Shown in pieces: positions 1 to 6,383 of a stretch of DNA of 23,503 nt; position 1 is the first letter of the stretch; every line of letters begins with the position of its first letter. This DNA comes from a virus, in IMG/VR virus record IMGVR_UViG_3300025086_000250, positions 1 to 23,503 of that record. One strand, given 5' to 3'. The translations under genes were made by a program, and so were the position numbers. Under the pieces are notes generated by a model. It was not told the DNA's origin. It did no database searches and saw only the letters and a list, made by a program, of their open reading frames with translations.

Positions 1-843
1 ACTGATCCAACTCAATTAAATTTAATAACGCTTCAGCAAGATCTTTTCAAGTCAGTTACAGGTGCTCCAGAAACTTACAGTTTGACTGCTGGTCAAGGTG
101 CAATTATTACGCTGCCTGATGGAAGAACTGTTGCAAAAGCTTTTCAAGGAATAACTACAGCGTCAGCAGATTTATTAGCAAAAGAAGTAAGGACTGGATT
201 GTTACAAGGACAAACAACAGACGAAATAGTAAGGAAATTAAAAGGCCGCTTATTGTTTAATCAAAAGGGAAGTGTAAAACAAATAGCAAAAGCAGGGGGG
301 AGTTTAACGGCTGCAACAAACAGACAAGTTACGGCAATTGTTAGAACAAGTGTTAATCAAGTCTCAAATGCTGCTAGTCAAAATGTTTATAAATCAAATA
401 GTGATATAACTCAGAAATACAGATATGTAGCAACGCTTGATAGTAAAACTTCATCTATTTGTGCTTCTTTAGACGGTCAAGTTTTTGAATATGGTGATGG
501 CCCCTTACCTCCTCAACATTTTAATTGTCGCTCTACTACTGTTGCTGTTGTTGATTATGAAGGATTAAAAAAACAAGGCTATGATTTTGAACCACCAAGA
601 GTAGGAAAAAGATCAGCATCAGGTGGAATGGTTCCTTCAAATATGACTTATGGGCAATGGTTGAAAGATACTCCTGCTGGTAAAGCTGCTCAATTAGATG
701 TTTTTGGTAGTCCTAGTCGTGTTAAATATTTTAATAAAATATCTAAGAATGGTGGCCCTCAAGCAGCTTTACAAAAAATGATTAGAGATGATGGAAGTGA
801 ACTCACACTAAATCAACTGCAAAGACGCTACGGTAGGGTTTAG
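1..843 (+). CDS. MuF/SPP1 gp7-like minor head protein, 5' end missing
   Basis: The frame is open from the first base, so the start lies outside the window; 280 residues are visible. The C-terminal third carries the SPP1 gp7/Mu F signature at about nt 430-553: a Cys-x-x-Leu-Asp-Gly-Gln-Val-Phe stretch, then PPQHFNCRS. In the family this conserved Cys/His-rich block marks minor head proteins that bind the portal and are packaged in small numbers; some act in DNA ejection. The preceding part is helical and rich in Gln, Lys and Ala, as is usual for the family. Its place just before scaffold and major capsid genes fits the standard order terminase-portal-MuF-scaffold-capsid. No fused toxin domain is visible after the MuF block, only about 95 residues without a recognised motif. 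An internal TTG at 82 could be read as a start but has no ribosome site and would cut off continuous coding sequence. Confidence 0.85.
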   Translation, partial: TDPTQLNLITLQQDLFKSVTGAPETYSLTAGQGAIITLPDGRTVAKAFQGITTASADLLAKEVRTGLLQGQTTDEIVRKLKGRLLFNQKGSVKQIAKAGGSLTAATNRQVTAIVRTSVNQVSNAASQNVYKSNSDITQKYRYVATLDSKTSSICASLDGQVFEYGDGPLPPQHFNCRSTTVAVVDYEGLKKQGYDFEPPRVGKRSASGGMVPSNMTYGQWLKDTPAGKAAQLDVFGSPSRVKYFNKISKNGGPQAALQKMIRDDGSELTLNQLQRRYGRV

Positions 844-856
844 TTGCTTTTTTTGT

Positions 857-910
857 ATGCCAGCATCTATTTATAAAAAAAAGAAAAAAAAAGGAGGTAA
901 AAAGAAATGA
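857..910 (+). CDS. possible 17-aa Lys-rich leader ORF
   Basis: A short frame begins at ATG 857 and encodes 17 residues, of which nine are lysine and which end in a Lys/Gly tail. Its TGA (908-910) overlaps the ATG of the next gene (907) as ATGA, and the strong ribosome site of that gene lies inside the frame. No clear ribosome site precedes its own ATG. The long A-run could slip during transcription or translation. It may be a translated basic peptide, a coupling leader, or just the A-rich spacer before the next gene; the ATGA junction is the main reason to record it. Confidence 0.25.
   Translation: MPASIYKKKKKKGGKKK
892..898 (+). promoter_or_regulatory. strong Shine-Dalgarno site
   Basis: AGGAGGT lies 8 nt before the ATG at 907. 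It is one of the few near-consensus ribosome sites in the window, where most genes rely on stop/start overlap. It fixes the start of the small basic protein gene. Confidence 0.8.
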
Positions 911-1185
911 GTATAAAAAAAGGTGGTCATACGTTTGAACGTGTTAATAAGCCCATCAGAACACCAAGCCATAAAAGTGGTAAATCTCATGCAGTTGTAA
1001 TTAAAAAAGGTGAAGGATATAAATTAATACGATTTGGGATGCAAGGGGCAAAAACAAAACCACCTAGAAAAAACGAATCAGAAGCAGACAAAGCAAAAAG
1101 AAAAAGTTTTAAAGCGAGACACGCAAAGAACATTGCAAAAGGTAAAACAAGTGCTGCTTATTGGGCTGACAAAGTTAAATGGTAA
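907..1185 (+). CDS. small basic phage protein of unknown function
   Basis: This encodes 92 residues, strongly basic (many Lys and Arg). It has a central LIRFGMQGAK stretch, a KSFKARHAKNIAKGK stretch and a C-terminal AAYWADKVKW motif. That pattern resembles a small conserved protein family I recall from marine phages, located between head genes, whose function has not been worked out; I cannot name the family with certainty. The charge suggests nucleic-acid or capsid-interior binding, but that is inference. The start is set by the AGGAGGT at 892-898. No membrane segment or signal peptide is seen. It sits between the MuF-like and scaffold genes, so a role in head assembly or as a packaged internal protein is plausible. 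Confidence 0.8.
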   Translation: MSIKKGGHTFERVNKPIRTPSHKSGKSHAVVIKKGEGYKLIRFGMQGAKTKPPRKNESEADKAKRKSFKARHAKNIAKGKTSAAYWADKVKW

Positions 1186-1222
1186 TTATGCCAAAAAGTT
1201 GTTATGGTTAGATCACCTAAAT

Positions 1223-1238
1223 AACCCTGTGGGTTTTT
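1223..1238 (+). terminator. weak hairpin with T-run just before the scaffold gene
   Basis: AACCC (1223-1227) pairs with GGGTT (1231-1235) across a 3-nt loop, and T continues to 1238, one base before the scaffold ATG. The stem is only 5 bp with two A-T pairs, so termination would be partial at best. It may equally be an RNA structure or U-rich leader affecting translation of the scaffold gene. Confidence 0.25.
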
Positions 1239-1919
1239 ATGCCTGACGAAACAACTGCTCCTGTGGAGCAAGCTGTTGATTCCGAAAAAGAGAATCTAAA
1301 AGCCGAACTAGAAGCAATGCGTAAAAAAAACGCAGAGCTATTAGACGAATACAAGAAAGCAAAGGAAAAGTCTAAAGCTGTTCCTGCTGATGTTGATGTT
1401 CAATCTTTGATTGATTTCAAAAACAATGCTGAGCAAGCTGAACTTGAAAAACAAGGCAAGTACACAGAAGCTCGAACAAAACTAGAAGAACAATATCGAG
1501 AAAGGTCTTCTGAAAAAGAAAAGAAGATTGCAGAACTTGAAGCCAAAGTTCGTGAATTGGAATTAGTTTCACCTGCTGTTCAAGCTTTAGCTGAAATTGT
1601 CCATGATCCTAATCTTGTCTTAAATAACTTCTTACCAAAAGACAAAATAGAAGTTGATAACGGTGTTCCTGTCGTTGTTGATGGATATGAAAGAACTCCT
1701 GTTTCTGATTGGGCTAAAGGCAAACTTCCTGATTATATTTTGAAACAACCAAAGCCTAAAGGCGGTGGTGCTTCTGCAAGTAGATCAAGTGGAGGTGATA
1801 TTCCTGCTGGAACTAAAAACCCATTTGCTGCTGAAAGTTTCAACATTACAGAACAGATGAGGCTATATAGAACTGACAAAGATTTGTATGATCGTTTGAA
1901 AAATTCAGTTGCACGCTAA
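1239..1919 (+). CDS. capsid scaffolding protein
   Basis: This encodes 226 residues. It is acidic and helical, with a long charged coiled coil from about residue 14 to 112 (repeated Lys/Glu/Leu heptads, for example ENLKAELEAMRKKNAELLDE). A Gly/Pro-poor middle follows, then a Gly/Ser-rich linker near residues 174-190 and a short C-terminal helix ending in MRLYRTDKDLYDRLKNSVAR. This architecture, directly upstream of the major capsid gene, is that of siphovirus scaffold proteins: a coiled-coil core plus a small C-terminal helical segment that binds capsid protein during procapsid assembly. No protease domain is visible here or nearby, so scaffold removal would not depend on a gene in this window. 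No Shine-Dalgarno site precedes ATG 1239; the leader is a weak hairpin with a T-run. Confidence 0.8.
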   Translation: MPDETTAPVEQAVDSEKENLKAELEAMRKKNAELLDEYKKAKEKSKAVPADVDVQSLIDFKNNAEQAELEKQGKYTEARTKLEEQYRERSSEKEKKIAELEAKVRELELVSPAVQALAEIVHDPNLVLNNFLPKDKIEVDNGVPVVVDGYERTPVSDWAKGKLPDYILKQPKPKGGGASASRSSGGDIPAGTKNPFAAESFNITEQMRLYRTDKDLYDRLKNSVAR

Positions 1920-1998
1920 TATATTGTCATAAGGCAAGGCTGTGCTGAGCCGTAAGGGTTTGTGACCCACATCGTAAAACTAATTTCTGGTAATTTTT
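1920..1998 (+). promoter_or_regulatory. capsid gene leader with two small hairpins
   Basis: The 79-nt gap before the major capsid gene contains GGCT (1938-1941) paired with AGCC (1948-1951), and GGGT (1956-1959) paired with ACCC (1965-1968). An unstructured U-rich stretch then runs into the ATG. Nearly all other head genes here overlap, so a structured gap before the most highly expressed gene suggests a control or mRNA-stability role. No good -35/-10 pair is evident. There is no strong ribosome site; the nearest purine patch is GGTAA. Confidence 0.35.
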
Positions 1999-3024
1999 AT
2001 GGCCACCGTAAGGTCGGACGTAATCATTCCTGAGGTCTTTACGCCGTACTTGATTGAGCAGACAACTCAGCGTGATGCCTTTTTGGCTAGCGGTGTGGTT
2101 CAACCAATGGCTGAGCTTAATGCGACTGAAGGTGGTGATTTCGTCAATGTTCCATTTTGGAAAGCAAATCTCTCAGGAGATTTTGAAGTTCTAAGTGATA
2201 GCACTTCATTAACACCTGGCAAGATTCAAGCTGACAAGCAGATTTCTGTGATCCTTCATAGAGGTCGTGCATGGGAAGCAAGAGACTTAGCTGCTTTAGC
2301 TGCTGGTTCTGATCCAATGGCTGCTATTGGGGCAAAAGTTGGTGCTTACATTGCCAACCAAAGACAAAAAGATTTGCTTTCAGCATTGTCTGGTGTATTT
2401 GGTTCAATCAATGCAAATGACAGTAACTCTGCTTTGTTTGCTAATTGTATTGACTCAGAAAGTGGCGATACTCCTACAGGATTAAGCCCTAAGCATGTAG
2501 CAAAAGCTAAATCAATTCTTGGAGATGCTGGCGATCAGCTAACTGCTGTTTGTATGCACTCAAAGGTTTATTACGACTTAGTTGAGCGTAAGCTTGTTGA
2601 TTATGTTGTAGCTGGTGACACTAATGCTGGTGCAACAGCTTCTGGTGGTTCAATTGTTGCTGCTTACGGTAGCAATGGTGCTGTTCCTACTTATTGCGGT
2701 TTAAGAGTTATCGTTTCTGATGATGTAGCGACAACTGGTTCAGGTGCTTCTACTGAGTATTCAACTTACTTCTTTACTGCTGGAGCAATCGCATCTGGTG
2801 AGCAAGCAGGTTTGAGTACTGAGACAGACAGAGACATCCTTGCAAAATCTGATGCAATGGCTGTTGATCTTCATTACACATATCATCCTGTTGGTACTAA
2901 GTGGGCTGTTACAACAACAAACCCAACTCGTGCTCAGCTTGAAACCGTAGCCAACTGGTCGAAGGTTTACGAAACAAAGAATATTGGAATCGTGAGAGCG
3001 ACCAATGTTTCTGCTCAAGATTAG
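1999..3024 (+). CDS. major capsid protein (HK97-fold type)
   Basis: This encodes 341 residues. The N-terminus has the DVIIPEVFTPYLIEQTTQRD type of opening, followed by GGDFVNVPFWKANLSGDFEV and a stretch with HRGRAWEARDLAALAAGSDP. These are features of phage coat proteins of the gp13-like HK97-fold group: an N-arm contacting neighbours, an extended loop, and a long spine helix around residues 100-130 (IGAKVGAYIANQRQKDLL). The size is typical for an HK97-fold subunit without a fused protease. Placement after the scaffold and before a decoration protein agrees. The ATG at 1999 is preceded by a T-rich stretch rather than a Shine-Dalgarno site. The fold assignment rests on recognised sequence style and synteny. 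Confidence 0.9.
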   Translation: MATVRSDVIIPEVFTPYLIEQTTQRDAFLASGVVQPMAELNATEGGDFVNVPFWKANLSGDFEVLSDSTSLTPGKIQADKQISVILHRGRAWEARDLAALAAGSDPMAAIGAKVGAYIANQRQKDLLSALSGVFGSINANDSNSALFANCIDSESGDTPTGLSPKHVAKAKSILGDAGDQLTAVCMHSKVYYDLVERKLVDYVVAGDTNAGATASGGSIVAAYGSNGAVPTYCGLRVIVSDDVATTGSGASTEYSTYFFTAGAIASGEQAGLSTETDRDILAKSDAMAVDLHYTYHPVGTKWAVTTTNPTRAQLETVANWSKVYETKNIGIVRATNVSAQD

Positions 3025-3036
3025 AGGTAAAAACTA

Positions 3037-3402
3037 ATGCCATCTAAATTTGAAGTAACTGCTGGTAAGGCTGCTGGTCCTACAACTGGTGGAACTGTTA
3101 CTCAGGCAACTAACAAGTCAACTGCTGTCACTCTAAATACAGAGTCAGGACAGATCACCATGAACAATGCTGCTCTAGCTGATGCAGCAGAAGTTACATT
3201 CCAAGTAAACAATGATCGTGTAGCTGCAACTGATGTTGTAGTTGTCAATCATGGTTCTGCTGGAACTGCTGGTGCTTATTGGTTAGTTGTTTCGGCTGTT
3301 GCTGCTGGTTCTTTTAAAGTTACTGTTGGAAATCTTTCTGGCGGTTCTTTAAGCCAAGCAATTGTCCTTAACTTTGTGCTCCTAAAAGGTGCATCTAGCT
3401 AA
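3037..3402 (+). CDS. capsid decoration / head fibre-like protein
   Basis: This encodes 121 residues, rich in Ala, Val, Thr and Gly with alternating hydrophobics, so probably an all-beta fold. The segment from about residue 25 to the end (NKSTAVTLNTESGQITMNN, then VTFQVNNDRVAATDVVVVNH and GSFKVTVGNLSGGSLSQAIV) has the look of small beta-sandwich virion proteins repeated along capsids or tails. Directly following the major capsid gene, it most likely stabilises or decorates the capsid surface. AGAGGTAAAA upstream gives a reasonable ribosome site for ATG 3037. The stop overlaps the next ATG as TAATG. It could instead be a minor head or neck-whisker protein; the fold class is more certain than the location in the virion. 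Confidence 0.7.
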   Translation: MPSKFEVTAGKAAGPTTGGTVTQATNKSTAVTLNTESGQITMNNAALADAAEVTFQVNNDRVAATDVVVVNHGSAGTAGAYWLVVSAVAAGSFKVTVGNLSGGSLSQAIVLNFVLLKGASS

Positions 3403-3560
3403 TGGGAATGTTCGCATTTAGGCGAATGAAGGAAAGGGAGGCTGCCGCACAGGTGGCCTCTATTCCTGTTGAAGCTCCTAAGCCAAAACAAAAACGTAAG
3501 CGTAAACCTAAAGCAACTACTGATGGCAATAACAATTCATCACACGGCGGGAGCAGCTAA
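3402..3560 (+). CDS. 52-aa basic protein overlapping connector gene
   Basis: A 52-codon frame starts at the TAATG overlap with the decoration gene and ends at TAA 3558-3560. The N-terminal half is helical (MGMFAFRRMKEREAAAQVAS). The C-terminal half is Pro/Lys/Arg-rich (KPKQKRKRKPKAT) and ends in Asn, Ser, His and Gly. It overlaps the following gene by 38 nt in another frame. The TAATG coupling used by most neighbours, and the bipartite helical plus basic composition, argue that it is a real gene. I recall short basic proteins at this position in marine phages but cannot name a family. A role in the head-tail junction or DNA binding is inference only. Confidence 0.6.
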   Translation: MGMFAFRRMKEREAAAQVASIPVEAPKPKQKRKRKPKATTDGNNNSSHGGSS

Positions 3561-4089
3561 CGCAAACAGCTACATCTCTTTAGCAGAAGCAAATGAACTG
3601 ATTGAAGGTTTAGTTGCTGATGATGATGTAATTGCTTGGGAAGCTGGATCAACAAGTGACGACTACAGAAATCGTGCTTTATATACAGCAGCACAAAGAA
3701 TTGATCGTGAAAGATTTTTAGGTGCTAGAGCCACAGATACACAATCAATGCAATGGCCTAGAACTGGAGTAAGGAAGCCAGACACTTATATCAATACTTA
3801 TGCAACTGGGTTTCCTTTCCGTATTACAACTGATTATTTTACAGACACAGAAATACCTGATCAATTAAAGAAAGCACAAGCCGTATTAGCTGCTTATTTG
3901 AATAACAATAAAGACGGCCTTGGGCTTAGTGGATTAGAAGATTATAAAAACATCAAGGTTGGATCTTTGGATGCAACTCCTAATTCTTATGGTGCTGTTG
4001 GTGCTGATCGTGTCCCACCAATGTTTGAAAGATACTTCACAGGCATTAGAATTAGTGGACCTGGCAACATCGCTGTAAAACGAAGCTAA
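3523..4089 (+). CDS. head-tail connector, DnaT-like/Ad1 adaptor
   Basis: This encodes 188 residues from ATG 3523 (MAITIHHTAGAANANSYISL). A TTG at 3469 would add 18 residues that are in fact the basic tail of the overlapping 52-aa gene read in another frame, so the ATG is preferred. The opening NSYISLAEANELI, the middle NRALYTAAQRIDRERFLGAR followed by QSMQWPRTGV, and the late helix PDQLKKAQAVLAAYL are typical of the phage family annotated as DnaT-like ssDNA-binding protein. That family acts as the head-tail adaptor (gp6/gp15-like, Ad1) bound beneath the portal. The helical-bundle content fits. The DNA-binding label is historical; nothing here shows DNA binding. The stop overlaps the next start as TAATG. 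Confidence 0.75.
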   Translation: MAITIHHTAGAANANSYISLAEANELIEGLVADDDVIAWEAGSTSDDYRNRALYTAAQRIDRERFLGARATDTQSMQWPRTGVRKPDTYINTYATGFPFRITTDYFTDTEIPDQLKKAQAVLAAYLNNNKDGLGLSGLEDYKNIKVGSLDATPNSYGAVGADRVPPMFERYFTGIRISGPGNIAVKRS

Positions 4090-4325
4090 TGGGAATGTCT
4101 TATCCTGCTGCACTCATCATCACAGATACAAACGCCCATACAGGGAGGTTTGGAAAAATCACTTGCTTAACAGATTCGACTGTTACTTTGGTTTCTCCAA
4201 ATGTCACCAAGAATGGTTCTTCAACTGTTTCTGGAATTGATTTAAAAGCAAGCACAGAAATTGAAGGAGTCTTTACCAGCATTACTCAAACAAGTGCAGG
4301 ATCAGTTATTGCTTATAGGATCTAA
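4089..4325 (+). CDS. small beta-rich structural protein
   Basis: This encodes 78 residues with short beta strands separated by Gly/Thr turns: HTGRFGKITCLTDSTVTLVS, then GIDLKASTEIEGVFTSITQT and SGSVIAYRI-like ending. Such small beta proteins with a GxFxxIT...GSVIAY pattern occur among phage head genes and may form trimers on capsids or necks; a definite function is not known to me. Both junctions are 1-nt TAATG overlaps, so it is translated with its connector neighbours and probably made in similar amounts. It is too short for an enzyme. Candidate roles are decoration protein or neck component. Confidence 0.6.
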   Translation: MGMSYPAALIITDTNAHTGRFGKITCLTDSTVTLVSPNVTKNGSSTVSGIDLKASTEIEGVFTSITQTSAGSVIAYRI

Positions 4326-4684
4326 TGCCAGTAAAACCTAAAGGCTTTAGAAAAGCAGCAAGCAAAGTCCTTAAGGCTGTAGGTGGTAATGTTACGATTC
4401 GTAAAGTTACAGGAAGTGCTTATAACACCACTACAGGTGCTATGGGAGAGACAACCGCAGATACAACTGTTAAAGGTTTTGTTGAAGGTGTTTCTAAAAG
4501 AGAAGTAGGCGAATTAATAAAAGCAACTGATAAACGGTTAACAATTGCTGCATCTGATTTGGATTACACGCCGACTGTTTCAGATCGAGTTGTTATTAGT
4601 TCTACAGTTCATCAAATTATTAGGATTGAAACAACAGAACAAGGTAATACTGCTATTAGTTATGAATTAATCCTGAGGTCGTAA
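4325..4684 (+). CDS. head closure / head-tail stopper protein
   Basis: This encodes 119 residues: a basic N-terminus followed by a beta-barrel-like region. NVTIRKVTGSAYNTTTGAMG is the usual opening strand pair of head-closure proteins (HK97 gp7/SPP1 gp16 class). DYTPTVSDRVVISSTVHQII and a final ISYELILRS strand complete the barrel. Members cap the adaptor ring, stop DNA leaking from the filled head and provide the tail docking surface. Length and order (adaptor, closure, gp10-like, terminator) match siphoviruses. It is linked to both neighbours by TAATG overlaps. Confidence 0.7.
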   Translation: MPVKPKGFRKAASKVLKAVGGNVTIRKVTGSAYNTTTGAMGETTADTTVKGFVEGVSKREVGELIKATDKRLTIAASDLDYTPTVSDRVVISSTVHQIIRIETTEQGNTAISYELILRS

Positions 4685-5112
4685 TGGCTAAAAAGATCCG
4701 CATTGACCAGATAGGAGATTTTGCAGAGGAAGCTTTTAATACAATGCTTCGAGAAGTGGTGTTATTGGCTGATGAAAAAATTAAAGTAGGAACACCAGTT
4801 GATTCAGGTCGGCTAAGAGCTAATTGGCAAGTTGCAGAAACATCTGAATCTGGTACATCTAGTTTGCTACCTGGAAAATATCCTTCAATACCACCTATTA
4901 AAAAAGTTAATTACACAAAAGAAAAAATAGGAAAAAATTATTTTATTTTAAATAACCTTCCTTATGCTGAACCTAATGTTTTAGGAACGAATCTTCCTAA
5001 GTCATGGGGTGGTCAATTTAGAAGTAGAGAAAATAAAGTGTCAAAAGGTTGGTTCCAACAAGTAGCAAAAGAAGTCGCTGATTTTGCTAAGTCCATCAAA
5101 TACAAAGGATAA
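4684..5112 (+). CDS. HK97 gp10-like neck / tail completion protein
   Basis: This encodes 142 residues. The N-terminal helix (FAEEAFNTMLREVVLLADEK) is followed by the diagnostic GTPVDSGRLRANWQV motif and, later, a LNNLPYAEPN turn. These define the HK97-gp10/lambda gpZ-like family, which joins the tail end to the head connector. The C-terminal helix (WFQQVAKEVADFAKSI) is also typical. Order between head closure and tail terminator is canonical, and both junctions overlap by one base. Confidence 0.8.
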   Translation: MAKKIRIDQIGDFAEEAFNTMLREVVLLADEKIKVGTPVDSGRLRANWQVAETSESGTSSLLPGKYPSIPPIKKVNYTKEKIGKNYFILNNLPYAEPNVLGTNLPKSWGGQFRSRENKVSKGWFQQVAKEVADFAKSIKYKG

Positions 5113-5537
5113 TGAGCAGCACTTTTAATGATGTCAGAGCAGCCATAGAAGGCCGCATTGCTACAGAGATGGCACTAAGTCCTGCTTATCCTGTTAGCTA
5201 TCAAAACGCTCCATTCACGCCGCCTAACAACACACCTTGGATTGCTGTTTATCTTTTGTTTGGTCAAAATAATTATGCAACTTTAGAAGCACCTGCTACT
5301 GGCAAATCATTTAACAGACAAACAGGAACTTTAACGATTGATATTTTTACACCTGCTGGAGTTGGTGCTGGAGCTAATTACACCATTGGTGAAAGAGTAA
5401 AAGATAAGTTTGACAGAGCAAAGTTTAGTAGTCTTATTTTTGATCCTTGTTCTGGATTAGCTACAATAAGACCAGCAGAGCAAGAAGCGTTCTTTCAAAC
5501 GCAATTCTCAGCTACATTTGACGCATACTTAGATTGA
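5112..5537 (+). CDS. tail terminator protein (gpU/DUF4128-like)
   Basis: This encodes 141 residues. The opening FNDVRAAIEGRIATEMAL helix, then PWIAVYLLFGQNN and the central strand RQTGTLTIDIFTPAGVGAG, followed by the helix IGERVKDKFDRAK, are the pattern of phage tail terminator proteins of the DUF4128 type. The family forms a hexameric ring that caps the growing tail tube and docks to the head. The last strand (FFQTQFSATFDAYLD) closes the fold. It directly precedes the tail tube gene, as expected. Confidence 0.8.
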   Translation: MSSTFNDVRAAIEGRIATEMALSPAYPVSYQNAPFTPPNNTPWIAVYLLFGQNNYATLEAPATGKSFNRQTGTLTIDIFTPAGVGAGANYTIGERVKDKFDRAKFSSLIFDPCSGLATIRPAEQEAFFQTQFSATFDAYLD

Positions 5538-5546
5538 TTTAATCCA

Positions 5547-6305
5547 ATGGCTGTTACTGTTTTATCAGGTACGTCTGGAGCCTTGTACTACAAACCTGCT
5601 GGTACTACAGGAACATTCGGGCCTTCTAATGTCACGATAGGAACTGAAACAATGATTGTTCAGACCTATTTAAACCTTAAAGTTAATGATCCAGTTAAGT
5701 TTCAAGTTATTGATTCTTCTACAGGAGGATCAGGAACAGGAACTTTACCTGCTGGATTAACTGCTGGTACAACTTATTACGTTAATACCTATACACCAGC
5801 AACAGGAGCATTAATTGTGTCGGCTTCTTCTGGTGGATCTGCTTTAAACCTAACTGATGTTGGAACAGCAGCAGCTCCAAATAAGTTTCAGGTTTATTAC
5901 AACGATTACGCTTCTGTTGGGCAAGTTCAAAACTGGTCTTTTGAGATTTCCAGAAGTGAAATTGATGTAACAACAATTGGTCAATCAGTTGGTCAATACG
6001 CACCATTTAAAACTTATATTTCAGGTTTTGCTGATGGCGAAGGTTCTGCCAGCGTGTATATCACCAATGAGGATTCAACTTTAGCTAATCGTTTAGTTGA
6101 AGATGTTATCCAACGTCAGCAAGATGGAGCAGCATTTAAGCTTTATCAAGACAAGCAAGGTACAGAAGCATTAAGTCGCAGTATTGCTATGGATGCTGTT
6201 TTACTTTCTGCAAGTTTCTCTGTTAACCCAGATGATGCACAGATGGTTGAGGTTAATTTCAGACCTAACAACGTACCAAGCTTCGACTTTAGTACTTCTT
6301 CATAA
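5547..6305 (+). CDS. major tail tube protein with inserted beta domain
   Basis: This encodes 252 residues. The tube core appears split. A first strand region (GTSGALYYKPAG, residues about 8-19) is followed by an inserted beta domain at about residues 25-115 (DPVKFQVIDSS, then TLPAGLTAGTTYYVNTYTPA). The tube core then resumes with VQNWSFEISRSEIDVTTIGQ and a GFADGEGSASVYIT strand, and ends in a VEVNFRP strand. The position between the tail terminator and the frameshifted chaperone identifies it as the tail tube subunit. The inserted domain probably projects from the tail surface (inference). Two genes at 14310 and 14771 share its core motif. An intrinsic terminator follows. The only visible start is ATG 5547, with no clear ribosome site. 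Confidence 0.85.
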   Translation: MAVTVLSGTSGALYYKPAGTTGTFGPSNVTIGTETMIVQTYLNLKVNDPVKFQVIDSSTGGSGTGTLPAGLTAGTTYYVNTYTPATGALIVSASSGGSALNLTDVGTAAAPNKFQVYYNDYASVGQVQNWSFEISRSEIDVTTIGQSVGQYAPFKTYISGFADGEGSASVYITNEDSTLANRLVEDVIQRQQDGAAFKLYQDKQGTEALSRSIAMDAVLLSASFSVNPDDAQMVEVNFRPNNVPSFDFSTSS

Positions 6306-6314
6306 TCGGTTTAT

Positions 6315-6345
6315 ACCCCTTTGCCTTATTGCCGAGGGGTTTTTT
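6315..6345 (+). terminator. intrinsic terminator after the tail tube gene
   Basis: ACCCCT (6315-6320) pairs with AGGGGT (6335-6340), with a 14-nt loop and TTTTTT at 6340-6345. It lies 10 nt after the tail tube stop. Being inside the tail operon, it probably lets only part of the transcription through, giving more capsid and tube mRNA than chaperone and tape-measure mRNA. Confidence 0.7.
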
Positions 6346-6383
6346 ATTGTCTAAATTTGTATATACAACCCCGCTTATTTGAA

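Noticed and set aside
1188-1211. Seven-codon frame between the small basic and scaffold genes
   Set aside because: Too short, with no ribosome site and no overlap pattern supporting translation.
1034-1246. 70-codon + strand frame overlapping the small basic gene
   Set aside because: It is the +1 shadow of an A-rich gene, with no ribosome site, and runs into the scaffold start.
2761-3018. Minus-strand open frame inside the capsid gene
   Set aside because: Cys-rich, low-quality translation opposite a well-supported gene; the same holds for minus-strand frames at 4100-4282, 5782-6006, 8114-8473, 9788-9979, 21469-21750 and 22992-23174.
3469-3522. TTG start extending the connector protein by 18 residues
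   Set aside because: This stretch is better explained as the C-terminal part of the overlapping 52-aa gene; ATG 3523 begins the family-like sequence.
6321-6383. TTG start extending the tail chaperone by 21 residues
   Set aside because: The extension would be encoded by the loop and T-run of the terminator and has an atypical Cys/aromatic composition; ATG 6384 is preferred.
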